From Loripinus fragilis (lineage: Eukaryota > Mollusca > Bivalvia > Lucinida > Lucinidae), in contig OZ026531.1 in the NCBI GenBank assembly GCA_964019695.1, forward strand, positions 3,605,701-3,669,700: DNA of 64,000 bases, read 5' to 3'. Position numbers and translations under genes: made by a program. The notes under the pieces are model-generated. The model was not told where the DNA came from and ran no database searches. It saw only the letters and a program-made list of their open reading frames with translations. Shown piece after piece: positions 22,832 through 36,600 of the stretch; position 1 is the first letter of the stretch; the number at the start of each line of letters is the position of its first letter.

Positions 22832-24244
22832 GCGTACCTGAACTGTTCGACTCTATTCAAACACGCCAGCATGTCCTCATAAACCAGCAAATGTCTCGAT
22901 ATCTCAAATGTTCAAGACTTTCAGGCTAGTGTGCCATAGTGATCGAATCATAAAGGCGATTATCACAGTACATGAACACTTAATCTGATCTGTCATTTTT
23001 GTTATTCGCATTGCTTAACACACAGATTCGCTCATGATGGCCATAGTTCAAAAATAAAAGTCAAGACGATCAATTGCTATTGTCTTTATAACTGTTTACT
23101 TTCAAGCTTAGTTTAAATTACAATGTTTTCTTTCGATATCTATTCACGCATTTGAATGTGAAGATAATGCCAGCTTTTGTTAGAATACAACCAAAACTGG
23201 ACAGAAATTCAATAAAGAGAAAACCTTTGTTTTTCCCACGTGAGAACAATAAACGTGCCTTCGTGCAGCATGCGATTGTATTATTTCTTAAAAAAAGTAA
23301 CGCATGGCTCAAGTTAGTTTCTTAATTTGCCCCTTGGGTGCCAAGCTGGTCTGGACTTAGAAGACATGGTGTCCGATGACAGTGCACACCAACCAGGAAG
23401 ACTTCCTGATTGAGGATGACCTCGTAGAAGTTTGGGTTATCGAAAGTTTTCAGTTGTTCCAAAACAATGGATGTATAGACAAACATAATGGAATTTTGAA
23501 AGAAAATACTTTTGAACTGAAGTCTATATACTGCAAAGTACAGCCAGGTCATTTAAATAGTTCCCACAGTTTTCTTTGGTATTCATCCGCAAGTATTCAC
23601 TAACATTACGTAGGAGTTTAACGTGTTTTGTTTCTTATATCAATTAATTGCCACTGATTATTTTCGCTTAAACAGTGGTGTTAATATGTGTTACCCAGTG
23701 CAAGATTCAAATATTACGTTTTAACTTTGTTTGGCAAATTGCTACTTACAACATCAGAAAAAATGGCTGACCTATGAAAGAAACCCAGAAAATACAAATC
23801 CCACTTTCCCAGGTATCACTCATAGTTTGATGCCATTAACAGTGTGACGTTTCCATAGTGCCCGTACGTATAGTCACGTGTCTGTCAAAATTTCAGCGTA
23901 TTTACCAATGGCGTAGCCAGAACGCTGAAAAAGTTACGCACATCAAAGGGAGACTACTGGATCAAACAATTATTCTCTTTATTTGCGTCCCTTTTCAAAA
24001 TGGGAACTTCTCTTAAAGGAAAGAATTTGCTCCAAGAGGGAGCGAATTATTACCTTTATTAGCAGTTCGTTATTGTATGGAAAATCACTTTTATCATCTT
24101 AAGTGATCTCCCTTGAATGTTACTATTTTATTACGCACGTGCGTAGCCTGCGTAATGGGTGCTTCCCCAATGTTTTTACGGCATATTTTAATCCTGTTAA
24201 TGTTATCAAAGATATTTAGCCTAACCAGAAACACTAAATTGCAG
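22832..24244. other. End of intron 1, no gene recognised
   Basis: Two overlapping open frames at 23322-23603 on opposite strands show no domain I recognise. The rest is AT-rich. Confidence 0.45.
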
Positions 24245-24367
24245 ACGATGGAGCCGCAGTGCAGCCAAACAAAGACACAACAACAGACAGGGAAGCACCA
24301 CAACAGAGCTCTACTACATCGATGAAGCCAACAACGAAACCAGAATCAACACCAACTCCAGCAGGAG
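24245..24367 (+). CDS. Exon 2: Thr/Ser/Pro-rich extracellular stalk
   Basis: The acceptor TTGCAG ends at 24244. The exon is 123 bp (41 codons) and ends phase 1 before GTTAAAAG at 24368. Joined to exon 1, the split codon becomes GAC (Asp), and only this frame gives a sensible peptide. It begins Asp-Asp-Gly, then becomes Thr/Ser/Pro-rich (KDTTTDRE, SSTTSMKPTTKPESTPTP). Such composition suggests an O-glycosylated mucin-like stalk between membrane and ectodomain. The acceptor lacks a strong pyrimidine tract and the donor has T at +3, so the splice sites are only moderate. Two other frames are partly open, and the call rests on phase match and composition. Confidence 0.6.
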
Positions 24368-24633
24368 GTTAAAAGTTTATTAGCCCTTAATGCGCCGATC
24401 ACAACAAAAGCCTCTATGGCAAACACTGTGGGCCCTGATCAGGAGCAGTCTGTTCTGAGTCCACGCTGTTTGCTTCTATACTTAATTCGTCAGTAATGCT
24501 TAGCACTTATTTGCAGCAGACGACTTAAGCAGACGACATTTTCAGATGCATTTTTTTCTTGGCGCTTGAAGGGTTAAGTTTTCTTACTCAGAATGAATTT
24601 CAATCATGTGCGCTAGGATAGCCCCCCACCTCA

Positions 24634-27600
24634 TAGGTAGGTAGGTAGGTAGGTAGGTAGGTAGGTAGGTAGGTAGGTAGGTAGGTAGGTAGGTAGGTAG
24701 GTGGGTGGGTGGGTGGGTGGGTGGGTGGGTGGGTGGGTGGGTGGGTTGGTGGGTGGGTAGGTGGGTAGGTAGGTAGGTAGGTAGGTAGGTAGATAGCAAA
24801 CACGAATCATAGGTAGGTAGGTAGGAGGTAGGTTAATAACAAACACGAATCGTCGGTAGGTAGGTAGATAACAAACACGAATCGTAGGTAGATATGTAGG
24901 GAGGGAAGGAGGGAGGGAGGTAGATAACAAACACGAATCGTAGGTAGGTAGGTAGGGTGGGAGGTAGGTAGATAACAAACACTAATCGTAGGTAGGTAGG
25001 TAGGTACGCAGGGTGGGAGGGAGGGAGGTTGGTATAGGTAGGGAGATAACAAACACGAATCGTAGGTAGGTAGGTAGGGAGGGAGGGAATTAGGTAGGTA
25101 TAGGTAGGTAGATAACAAACACCAATCGTAGGTAGGTAGGTAGGGAGGGAGGGAGTTAGGTAGGTATAGGTAGGTAGATAACAAACACCAATCGTAGGTA
25201 GGTAGGTAGGTAGGGTGGGAGGTTGATATAGGTAGGTAAATAACAAACACGAATCGTAGGTAGGTAGGTAGGGTGGGAGGTAGGTAGATAACAAACACGA
25301 ATCGTAGGTAGGCAGGTAGGTTGGGAGGTAGGTAGATAACAAACACGAATCGTAGGTAGGTAGGTAGGGAGGGAGGGAGGTATAGGTAGGTAGATAACAA
25401 ACACGAATCGTAGGTAGGCAGGTAGGTAGGGTGGGAGGTTGATATAGGTAGGTAAATAACAAACACGAATCGTAGGTAGGTAGGTAGGGTGGGAGGTAGG
25501 TAGATAACAGACACGAATCGTAGGTAGGTAGGGAGGGAGGGAGGGCGGTAGATAACAAACTCGAATCGTACGTAGGTAGATAGGGTGGGAGGGAGGGCGG
25601 TAGATAACAAACACGAATCGTAGGTAGGTAGGTAGGTAGGGAGAGAGGGAGGTAGATAACAAACAAGAATCGTTGGTAGGCAGGTAGGGTGGGAGGTAGG
25701 TAGATAACAGACACGAATCGTAGGTAGGTAGGGTGGGAGGGAGGGCGGTAGATAACAAACTCGAATCGTAGGTAGGTAGGTAGGGTGGGAGGGATGGCGG
25801 TAGATAACTAACACGAATCGTAGGTAGGGAGGTAGGTAGGTAGGTAGGTAGGTTTGTAGGTAGGTAGGTAGGTAGGGAGGGAGCTAGATAACAAACACGA
25901 ACCGTAGGTAGGTAGGGAGGGACGCGGGTAAATAACAAACATATAGGTATAGGTAGGGAGATAACAAACACGAATCGTAGGTAGGTAGACAGGGTGGGAG
26001 GTAGGTAGATAACAAACACGAATCGTAGGTAGGTTGGGAGGGAGGAAGGTTGGTAAAGGTATGTAGATAACAAACACGAATCGCAGGTAGGTAGGTTGGT
26101 AGGTAAGTAGGTAGGTAGGTAGGGAAGGAGATTGGTATAGGTAGGGAGATAACAAACGCGAATCGTAGTTACGTAGGGAGGGAAGGAGGGATGGAGGGAG
26201 GTTGGTGTAGGTAGGAAGATAACAAAAACGAATCGTTGGTAGGTAGGGAGGGAGGTTTGTATAGGTAGATAACAAACACGAATCGTAGGTAGGTATGCAG
26301 GGAGGGAGGTTGGTATAGGTAGGTAGATAACAAATAGAATCGTAGGTAGGTAGGAAGGGAGGGAGGTTGGTATAGGTAGGTAGATAACAAACACGAATCG
26401 TAGGTAGGCAGGGAGGGAGGGAGGTTGGTATTGGTAGGTAAATAACAAACACGAATCGTAGGTAGGTAGGTAGGGTGGGAGGTAGGTAGATAACAGGCAC
26501 ATATCGTACGTAGGTAGATAGGGTGGAAGGTAGGGCGGTAGATAACAAACACGAATCGTAGGTAGGTAGGTAGGTAGGTAGGGAGGTAGGGAGGGAGGTA
26601 GATAACAAACAAGAATCGTTGGTAGGCAGGTAGGGCGGGAGGTAGTTAGATAACAGACATGAATCGTAGGTAGGTAGGGTGGGAGGGAGGGCGGTAGATA
26701 ACAAACTCGAATCGTAGGTAGGTAGATAGGGTGGGAGGGATGGCGGTAGATAACTAACACGAATCGTAGGTAGGGAGGTAGATAGGGAGGTAGGTAGGTA
26801 GGTAGCTTTGTAGGTAGGTAGGTAGGTAGGTAGGGAGGGAGCTAGATAACAAACACGAACCGTAGGTAGGTAGGGAGGGACGCGGGTAAATAGCAAACAC
26901 GAATCGTAAGTATGTAGGTAGGGAGTGAGGGTTGGGTAGGTAGATAGCAAACTCGAATCGTATGTAGGTAGGTAGGGTTGGAGGTAGGTAGATAACAAAC
27001 ACGAATCGTAGGTAGGTAGGTAGGATGGGAGGGATGTCGGTAGATAACAAACACGAATCGTAGGTAGGGAGGTATGTAGGGAGGTAGGGAGGGAGGTAGT
27101 TTTGTAGGTAGGTAGGTAGGGAGGGAGATAGATAACAAACACGAATCGTAGGTAGGTAGGGAGGGAGGGAGGTAAATGACAAACACGAATCGTAGGTATG
27201 TAGGTAGGGAGGGAGGGTGGGAGGTAGGTATAGGTAGGTAGATAGCAAACAAGAATCGTATGTAGGTAGGTAGGGTTAGAGGTAGGTAGATAGCAAACAC
27301 GAATCGTAGGTAGGTCGGTAGGGGTTGGAGGAAGGTAGACAACAAACACGAATCGTAGGTAGGTAGTTAGGGTGGGAGGTAGGTAGATACAAACACGAAT
27401 TGTAGGTAGGTAGGTAGGGTGGGTGGGAGGGCGGTAGATAACAAACACGAATCGTAGGTAGGTAGGTAGGATGGGAGGGAGGGCGGTAAATAACAAAAAC
27501 GAATCGTAGGTAGGTAGGTAGGTAGGTAGGGAGGTAGGGAGGGAGGAAGGTAGACGACAAACACGAATCGTAGGTATGGAGGTAGGGAGGGAGGTAGGGA

Positions 27601-30600
27601 GGGAGGGAGGGAGCGAGGTAGATAAAAACACGAATCGTAGGTAGGTAGGTAGGTAGGGAGGGCGGTAGATAACAAACACGAATCCTAGGTAGGTAGGTAG
27701 GTAGGTTGATAGGAAGGTAGAAAGGGAGGGAGGTAGATAACAAACACGAATCGTAGGTATGGAGGGAGGGTAGGAGGGAGGGAGGTAGATAACAAACACG
27801 AATCGTAGGTAGGTAGGTAGGTAGGGAGGGAGGGAGGGTGGGAGGTAGGTAAAGGGAGGTAGATAACAAGCACGAATCGTAGGATTTGAGGTAGGGTTTG
27901 AGGTAGGTAATAGACAAACACGAATCGTTGGTAGGTAGGTAGGGTGGGAGGTAGGTAGATAAATAACACGAATCGTAGGTAGGTAGGGAGGGAGGGCGGT
28001 AGATAACAAACACGAATCGTAGGTAGAATGGTAGGGTGGGAGGTAGGTAAAGGTAGGTAAATAACAAACATAAGACGTAGGTAGGTAGGTAGGGTCGGAG
28101 GTAGGTAGATAACAAACACGAATCATAGGAAGGCAGGTAGGGTGGGTGGTAGGTAGATAACAAACACGAATCGTAGGTAGGTAGGTAGGGAGGGAGGTAT
28201 AGGTAGGTTGATAACAAACACGAATCGTAGGTAGGCAGGTAGGGTGGACGGTAGGTAGATAACAAACACGAATCGTAGGTATGTAGGTAGGGAGGGAGGG
28301 AGGGCGGTAGATAACAAACACGAATCGTAGGTAGGTAGGTAGGAAGGAAGGTAGGTAGGTAGGTAGGTAGGTAGGTTGGTAGGTAGGGAGGGAGGATGGG
28401 AGGGAGGATGGGAGGGAGGGAGGTAGATAACAAACACGATTCGATGGTAGGTAGGTAGGGAGGGAGGGAGGGAGGATTGTATAGGTAGATAGATAAAAAC
28501 ACGAATCGTAGGTAGGTAGGCAGGGAAGGAGGGAGGTTGGTATAGGTAGGGAGATAACAAACACGAATCGTAGATAGGTAGGTAGGGAGGAAGGTTGGTA
28601 TAGGTAGGTAGATAACAAACATGAATCGTAGGTAGGTAGACAGTGTGGGAGGTAGGTAGATAACAAACACGAATCGTAGGTATATAGGGAGGGAGGGAGG
28701 TTGGTATAGGTAGGTAGATAACAAACACGAATCGTAGGTAGGGAGGGAGGGAGGTTGGTATAGGTAGGGAGATAACAAACACGAATCGTAGGTAGGCAGG
28801 TAGGTAGGTAGGGAGGGAGGTTTGTATAGGTAGGGAGATAACAAACACGAATCGTAGGTAGGTAGACAGGGTGGGAGGTAGGTAGATAACAAACACGAAT
28901 CGTAGGTAGGTTGGGAGGGAGGAAGGTTGGTAAAGGTATGTAGATAACAAACACGAATCGCAGGTAGGTAGGTAGGTAGGTAGGTAGGTAGGTAGGTAGG
29001 TAGGTAGGTAGGTAGGTAGGGAAGGAGATTGGTATAGGTAGGGAGATAACAAACACGAATCGTAGTTAGGTAGGGAGGGAAGGAGGGATGGAGGGAGTTT
29101 GGTATATGTAGGTAGATAACAAACACGAATCGTAGGTAGGTTGGGAGGGAAGGAGGGATGGAGGGAGGTTAGTGTAGGTAGAATGATAACAAAAACGAAT
29201 CGTAGGTAGGTAGGGAGGGACGGAGGTTTGTATAGGTAGGTAAATAACAAACACGAATCATAGGTAGGTAGGTAGGGTCGGAGGTAGGTAGATAACAAAC
29301 ACGAATCGTAGGTAGGTAGGGAGGGAGGGAGGGAGGGAGGTAGATAACAAACACGAATCGTAGGTATGGAGGTAGGGAGGGAGGGTAGGAGGGAGGGAGG
29401 TAGGTAGATAACAAACACGAATCGTAGGTAGGTAGGTAGGTAGGATGGGAGGGAGGGCGGTAGATAACAAACACGAATCCTAGGTAGGTAGGTAGGTAGG
29501 TAGGGTGGGAGGTAGGTAGATAACAAACACGAATCATAGGTAGGTAGGTAGGGTGGGAGGTAGGTATAGGTAGGTAAATTACAAACATGAATCATAGGTA
29601 GGTAGGTAGGTAGGGTCGGAGGTAGGTAGATAACAAACACGAATCGTAGGTAGGCAGGTAGGGTTGGAGGTAGGTAGATAACAAACACGAATCGTAGGTA
29701 GGTAGGTAGGGAGGGAGGGAGGTATAGGTAGGTAGATAACAAACACGAATCGTAGGTAGGCAGGTAGGGTGAGAGGTAGGTAGATAACAAACACGAATCG
29801 TAGGTAGGAAGGTAGGGAGGGAGAGAGGGAGGGCGGTAGATTACAAACACGAATCAGAGGTAGGTGGGTAGGGAGGGAGGGAGGTTGGTATAGGTAGGTA
29901 GATAGCAAACACGAATCGTAGGTAGGTAGGCAGGGAGGGAGGGAGGTTGGTATAGGTAGGGAGATAACAAACACGAATCGTAGGTTAGGTAGGTAAGTAG
30001 GGAGAAAGGTTGGTATAGGTAGGTGAATAACAAACACGAATCGTAGGTAGGTATGCAGGGAGGGAGGTAGGTAGATAACAAACACGAATCGTAGGTAGAT
30101 AGGGAGGGAGGGAGGTTGGTATAGGTAGGTAGATAACAAACACGAATCGTAGGTAAGGAGGGAGGGAGGTTGGTATAGGTAGGGAGATAACAAACACGAA
30201 TCGTAGGTAGGCAGGTAGGTAGGTAGGGAAGGAGGTTGGTATAGGTAGGGAGATAACAAACACGAATCGTAGGTAGGTAGGCAGGGTGGGAGGTAGGTAG
30301 ATAACAAACACGAATCGTAGGTAGGTAGGTAGGTAGGGAAGGAGGTTGGTATAGGTAGGGAGATAACAAACACGAATTGCAGGTAGGTACGGAGGGAAGG
30401 AGGGAGGGAGGGAGGTTGGTATATGTAGGTAGATAGCAAACACGAATCGTAGGTATGTAGGTTAATAATAATGGTATGTAGGTATGTAGGTAGGTAGATA
30501 ATAAACACGAATCGTAGGTAGGTAGGAAGGTAGGGAGGTTGGTATAGGTAGGGAGATAACAAACACGAATCGGAGGTAGGTAGGCAGGGTGGGAGGTAGG

Positions 30601-33600
30601 TAGATAACAAACACGAATCGTAGGTAGGTAGTTAGGTAGGTAGGTAGGTAGGTAGGGAAGGAGGTTGGAATAGGTAGGGAGATAACAAACACGACTTGCA
30701 GGTAGGTACGGAGGGAAGGAGGGAAGGAAGGAGGTTGGTATATGTAGGTAGATAACAAACACTAATCGTAGGTAGGTAGGTAGGGAGGGAGGGAGTTAGG
30801 TAGGTATAGGTAGGTAGATAACAAACACCAATCGTAGGTAGGTAGGTAGTTAGGGTGGGAGGTTGGTATAGGTAGGTAAATAACAAACACGAATCGTAGG
30901 TAGGTAGGTAGGGTGGGAAGTAGGTAGATAACAGACACATATCGTACGTAGGTAGACAGGGTGGGAGGGAGGGCGGTAGATAACAAACACGAATCGTAGG
31001 TAAGTAGGTAGGTAGGTAGGGAGGGAGGGAGGGAGGGAGGTAGATAACAAACAGGAATCGTTGGTAGGCAGGTAGGGAGGGAGGTAGGTAGATAACAGAC
31101 ACGAATCATAGGTAGGTAGGGTGGGAGGGAGGGCGGTAGATAACAAACTCGAATCGTAGGTAGGTAGATAGGGTGGGAGGGATGGCGGTAGATAACTAAC
31201 ACGAATCGTAGGTAGGGAGGTAGGTAGGGAGGTAGGTAGGTAGGTAGGTAGCTTTGTAGGTAGGTAGGTAGGTAGGTAGGGAGGGAGCTAGATAACAAAC
31301 TCGAACCGTAGGTAGGTAACGAGGGACGCGGGTAAATAACAAACACGAATCGTAGGTATGTAGGTAGGGAGTGAGGGTGGGAGATAGGTATAGGTAGGTA
31401 GATAGCAAACACGAATCGTATGTAGGTAGGTAGGGTTGGAGGAAGGTAGATAACAAACACGAATCGTAGGTAGGTAGGTAGGATGGGAGGGATGTCGGTA
31501 GATAACAAACACGATCGTAGGTAGGGAGGTATGAAGGGAGGTAGGGAGGGAGGTAGTTTTGTAGGTAGGTAGGTAGGGAGGGAGATAGATAACAAACACG
31601 AATCGTAGGTAGGTAGGGAGGGAGGGAGGTAAATGACAAACACAAATCGTAGGTATGTAGGTAGGGAGGGAGGGTGGGAGGTAGGTATAGGTAGGTAGAT
31701 AGCAAACAAGAATCGTATGTAGGTAGGTAGGGTTAGAGGTAGGTAGATAGCAAACACGAATCGTAGGTAGGTCGGTAGGGGTTGGAGGAAGGTAGACAAC
31801 AAACACGAATCGTAGGTAGGTAGTTAGGGTGGGAGGTAGGTAGATACAAACACGAATCGTAGGTAGGTAGGGTGGGTGGGAGGGCGGTAGATAACAAACA
31901 CGAATCGTAGGTAGGTAGGTAGGATGGGAGGGAGGGCGGTAAATAACAAAAACGAATCGTAGGTAGGTAGGTAGGTAGGGAGGTAGGGAGGGAGGAAGGT
32001 AGACAACAAACACGAATCGTAGGTATGGAGGTAGGGAGGGAGCGAGGTAAATAAAAACACGAATCGTAGGTAGGTAGGTAGGGAGGGCGGTAGATAACAA
32101 ACACGAATCCTAGGTAGGTAGGTAGGTAGGTTGGTAGGAAGGTAGGGAGGGAGGGAGGTGGATAACAAACACGAATCGTAGGTATGGAGGTATGGAGGGA
32201 GGGTAGGAGGGAGGGAGGTAGATAACAAACACGAATCTAAGGTAGGTAGGTAGGTAGGGAGGGAGGGAGGGTGGGAGGTAGGTAAAGGGAGGTAGATAAC
32301 AAGCACGAATCGTAGGTTTTGAGGTAGGGTTTGAGGTAGGTAAATAACAAACACGAATCGTTGGTAGGTAGGTAGGGTGGGAGGTAGGTAGATAAATAAC
32401 ACGAATCGTAGGTAGGTAGGGAGGGAGGGCGGTAGATAACAAACACGAATCGTAGGTAGAATGGTAGGGTGGGAGGTAGGTAAAGGTAGGTAAATAACAA
32501 ACATAAGACGTAGGTATGTAGGTAGGGTCGGAGGTAGGTAGATTACAAACACGAATCATAGGAAGGCAGGTAGGGTGGGTGGTAGGTAGATAACAAACAC
32601 GAATCGTAGGTAGGTAGGGAGGGAGGTATAGGTAGGTTGATAACAAACACGAATCGTAGGTAGGCAGGTAGGGTGGACGGTAGGTAGATAACAAACACGA
32701 ATCGTAGGTAGGTAGGTAGGGAGGGAGGGAGGGCGGTAGATAACAAACACGAATCGTAGGTAGGTAGGTAGGAAGGAAGGTAGGTAGGTAGGTAGGTAGG
32801 TAGGTAGGTAGGTAGGTAGGTAGGTAGGTAGGTAGGTAGGTAGGTAGGTAGGTAGGTAGGTAGGTAGGTAGGTAGGTAGGTAGGTAGGTAGGTCGGTTGG
32901 TTGGTAGGTAGGGAGGGAGGATGGGAGGGAGGATGGGAGGGAGGGAGGTAGATAACAAACACGATTCGATGGTAGGTAGGGAGGGAGGGAGGGAGGGAGG
33001 ATGGTATAGGTAGATAGATAACAAACACGAATCGTAGGTAGGTAGGCAGGGAAGGAGGGAGGTTGGTATAGGTAGGGAGATAACAAACACGAATCGTAGG
33101 TAGGTAGGTAGGGAGGAAGGAAGGTTGGTATAGGTAGGTAGATAACAAACATGAATCGTAGGTAGGTAGACAGTGTGGGAGGTAGGTAGATAACAAACAC
33201 GAATCGTAGGTAGATAGGGAGGGAGGGAGGTTGGTATAGGTAGGTAGATAACAAACACGAAACGTAGGTAGGGAGGGAGGGAGGTTGGTATAGGTAGGGA
33301 GATAACAAACACGAATCGTAGGTAGGAAGGTAGGTAGGTAGGGAGGGAGGTTGGTATAGGTAGGGAGATAAAAAACACGAATCGTAGGTAGGTAGACAGG
33401 GTGGGAGGTAGGTAGATAACAAACACGAACCGTAGGTAGGTTGGGAGGGAGGAAGGTTGGTAAAGGTATGTAGATAACAAACGCGAATCGCAGGTAGGTA
33501 GGTAGGTAGGTAGGTAGGTAGGTAGGTAGGTAGGTAGGTAGGTAGGTAGGTAGGTAGGTAGGTTGGGAAGGAGATTGGTATAGGTAGGGAGATAACAAAC

Positions 33601-36600
33601 ACGAATCGTAGTTAGGTAGGGAGGGAAGGAGGTATGGAGGGAGTTTGGTATATGTAGGTAGATAACAAACACGAATCGTAGGTAGTTTGGGAGGGAAGGA
33701 GGGATGGAGGGAGGTTGGTGTAGGTAGAATGATAACAAAAACGAATCGTAGGTAGGTAGGGAGGGAGGGAGGTTTGTATAGGTAGATAACAAACACGAAT
33801 CGTAGGTAGGTAGGCAGGGAGGGAGGGTGGTATAGGAAGTTAGATAACAAACACGAATCTAAGGTAGGTAGGAATGGAGGGAGGTTGGTATAGGTAGGTA
33901 GATAACACACACGAATCGAAGGTAGGTATGCAGGGAGGGAGGTTGGTAAAGATAGGTAGATAACAAACACGAATCGTAGGTAGGTAGGGAGGGAGGGAGG
34001 TTGGTATAGGTGGGGAGATAACAAACACGAATCGTAGGTAGGTAGGCAGGTACGGAGGGAGGTTGGTAAAGGTAGGTAGATAACAAACACGAAATGTAGT
34101 TAGGTAGGCAGGGTTGGAGGTAGGTAGATAACAAACACGAATCATAGGTAGTAAGGGATGGATGGAGGTCGGTAGATAATAAACACGAATCGTAGGTAGG
34201 TAGGTAGGGTTGGAGGTAGGTAGATAACAAACCCGAATCGTAGGTAGGTAATTAGGGTCGGAGGTAGGTATAGGTAGGCAGATAACAAACACGAATCTTA
34301 GGTAGGTAGGCAGGGAGGGAGGGAGGGAGGGAGGTTGGTATAGGTAGGGTGATAACAAACACGAATCTTAGGTAGGTAGGCAGGGAGGGAGGGAGGTTGG
34401 TATAGGTAGGGAGATAACAAACACGAATCGTAGGTAGGTAGGCAGGGTGGGAGGTAGGTAGAAAACAAACACGAATCGTAGGTAGGTAGGCAGGGAGGGA
34501 GGGAGGTTTGTATAGGTAGGGAGATAACAAGCAGGAATCGATAGGTAGGTAGGCAGGAAGGAGTGTAGGTAGATAACAAACAGAAATCGTAGGAAGGTAG
34601 GTAGGTAGGGAGGGAGGTTGGTATAGGTGGGTAGATAACAAACAAGAATATTAGGTAGGTTTGTAGGGTGGGTGGGAGGGCGGTATATTACAAACACGAA
34701 TCGTAGGTAGGTAGGATGGGAGGGAGGGCGGTAGATAACAAACACGAATCGTAGGTTGGTAGGTAGGGAGGGAGGGAGGTAGATAACAAACACGAATCGT
34801 AGGTATGGAGGTAGGGAGGGAGGGTAGGAGGGAGGGAGGTAGGTAGATAACAAACACGAATCGTAGGTAGGTAGGTAGGTAGGTATGGTGGGAGGGAGGG
34901 CAGTAGATAACAAACACGAATCCTAGGTAGGTAGGTAGGTAAGTAGGTAGGATGGGAGGTAGGTAGATAACAAACACGAATCATAGGTAGGTAGGTAGGT
35001 AGGTAGGGTCTGAGGTAGGTAGATAACAAACACGAATCGTAGGTAGGCAGGTAGGGTGGGAGGTAGGTAGATAACAAACACGAATCGTAGGTAGGTAGGT
35101 AGGGAGGGAGGGAGGTATAGGTAGGTTGATAACAAGCACGAATCGTAGGTAGGCAGGTAGGGTGAGAGGTAGGTAGATAACAAACACGAATCGTAGATAG
35201 GAAGATAGGGAGGGAGGGAGGGAGGGCGGTAGATTACAAACACGAATCGTAGGTAGGTGGGTAGGGAGGGAGGGAGGTTGGTATAGGTAGGTAGATAACA
35301 AACCTGAATCGTAGGTAGGTAGGCAGGGAGGGAGGGAGGGAGGGAGGGAGGCTGGTATAGGTAGGGAGATAACAAACACGAATCGTAGGAAGTTAGGTAA
35401 GTAGGGAGAAAGGTTGGTATAGGTAGGTGAATAACAAAAACGAATCGTAGGTAGGTAGGCAGGGAGGGAGGTAGGTAGATAACAAACACGAATCGTAGGT
35501 AGATAGGGAGGGAGGGAGGTTGGTATAGGTAGGTAGATAACAAACACGAATCGTAGGTAGGGAGGGAGGGAGGTTGGTATATGTAGGGAGATAACAAACA
35601 CGAATCGTAGGTAGGCAGGTAGGTAGGTAGGGAGGGAGGTTGGTATAGGTAGGGAGATAACAAATACGAATCGTAGGTAGGTAGGCAGGGTGGGAGGTAG
35701 GTAGATAACAAACACGAACCATAGGTAGGTAGGTAGGTAGGGAAGGAGGTTGGTATAGGTAGGGAGATAACAAACTAGAATTGCAGGTAGGGAAGGAGGG
35801 AGGGAGGAAGGTTGGTATATGTAGGTAGATAACAAACACGAATCGTAGGTATGTAGGTAAATAATAATGGTATGTAGGTATGTAGGTAGGTAGATCATAA
35901 ACACGAATCGTAGGTAGGTAGGGAGGAAGGGAGGTAGGGAGGTTGGTAAAGGTAGGGAGATAACAAATACGAATCGGAGGTAGGTAGGCAGGGTGGGAGG
36001 TAGGTAGATAACAAACACGAATCGTAGGTAGGTAGGTAGGGAAGGGGGTTGGTATAGGTAGGGAGATAACAAATAGGAATCGTAGGTAGGTAGGCAGGAA
36101 GGAGTGTAGGTAGATAACAAACAGGAATCGTAGGTAGGTAGGTAGGGAGGGAGGTTGGTATAGGTAGGTAGATAACAAACAAGAATATAAGGTAGGTTTG
36201 TTGGGTGGGTGGGAGGGCGGTAGATTACAAACACGAATCGTAGGTAGGTAGGATGGGAGGGAGGGCGATAGATAACAAACACGAATCGTAGGTAGGTAGG
36301 GAGAGAGGGAGGGAGATAGATAACAAACACGAATCGTAGGTATGGAGGTAGGGAGGGAGGGTAGGAGGGAAGGAGGTAGGTAGATAACAAACACGAATCG
36401 CAGGTAGGTAGGTATGTAGGGTGGGAGGGAGGGCGGTAGATTACAAACACGAATCCTAGGTAGGTAGATAGGTAGGTAGGGTGGGAGGTAGGTAGATAAC
36501 AAACACGAATCATAGGTAGGTAGGTAGGGTGGGAGGTAGGTATAGGTAGGTAAATAACAAACATGAATCATAGGTCGGTAGGTAGGTAGGGTCGGAGGTA

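Larger units (their letters stand above)
1960..24244 (+). other. Inferred intron 1 (about 22.3 kb), rich in mobile elements
   Basis: Bounded by GTAAGT at 1960 and TTGCAG at 24239-24244, with a possible branch point CTAAC near 24221. It contains the repeats, viral-type ORF and palindromes listed separately. I found no further phase-1 exon inside it, but a short one could be missed. Confidence 0.55.
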
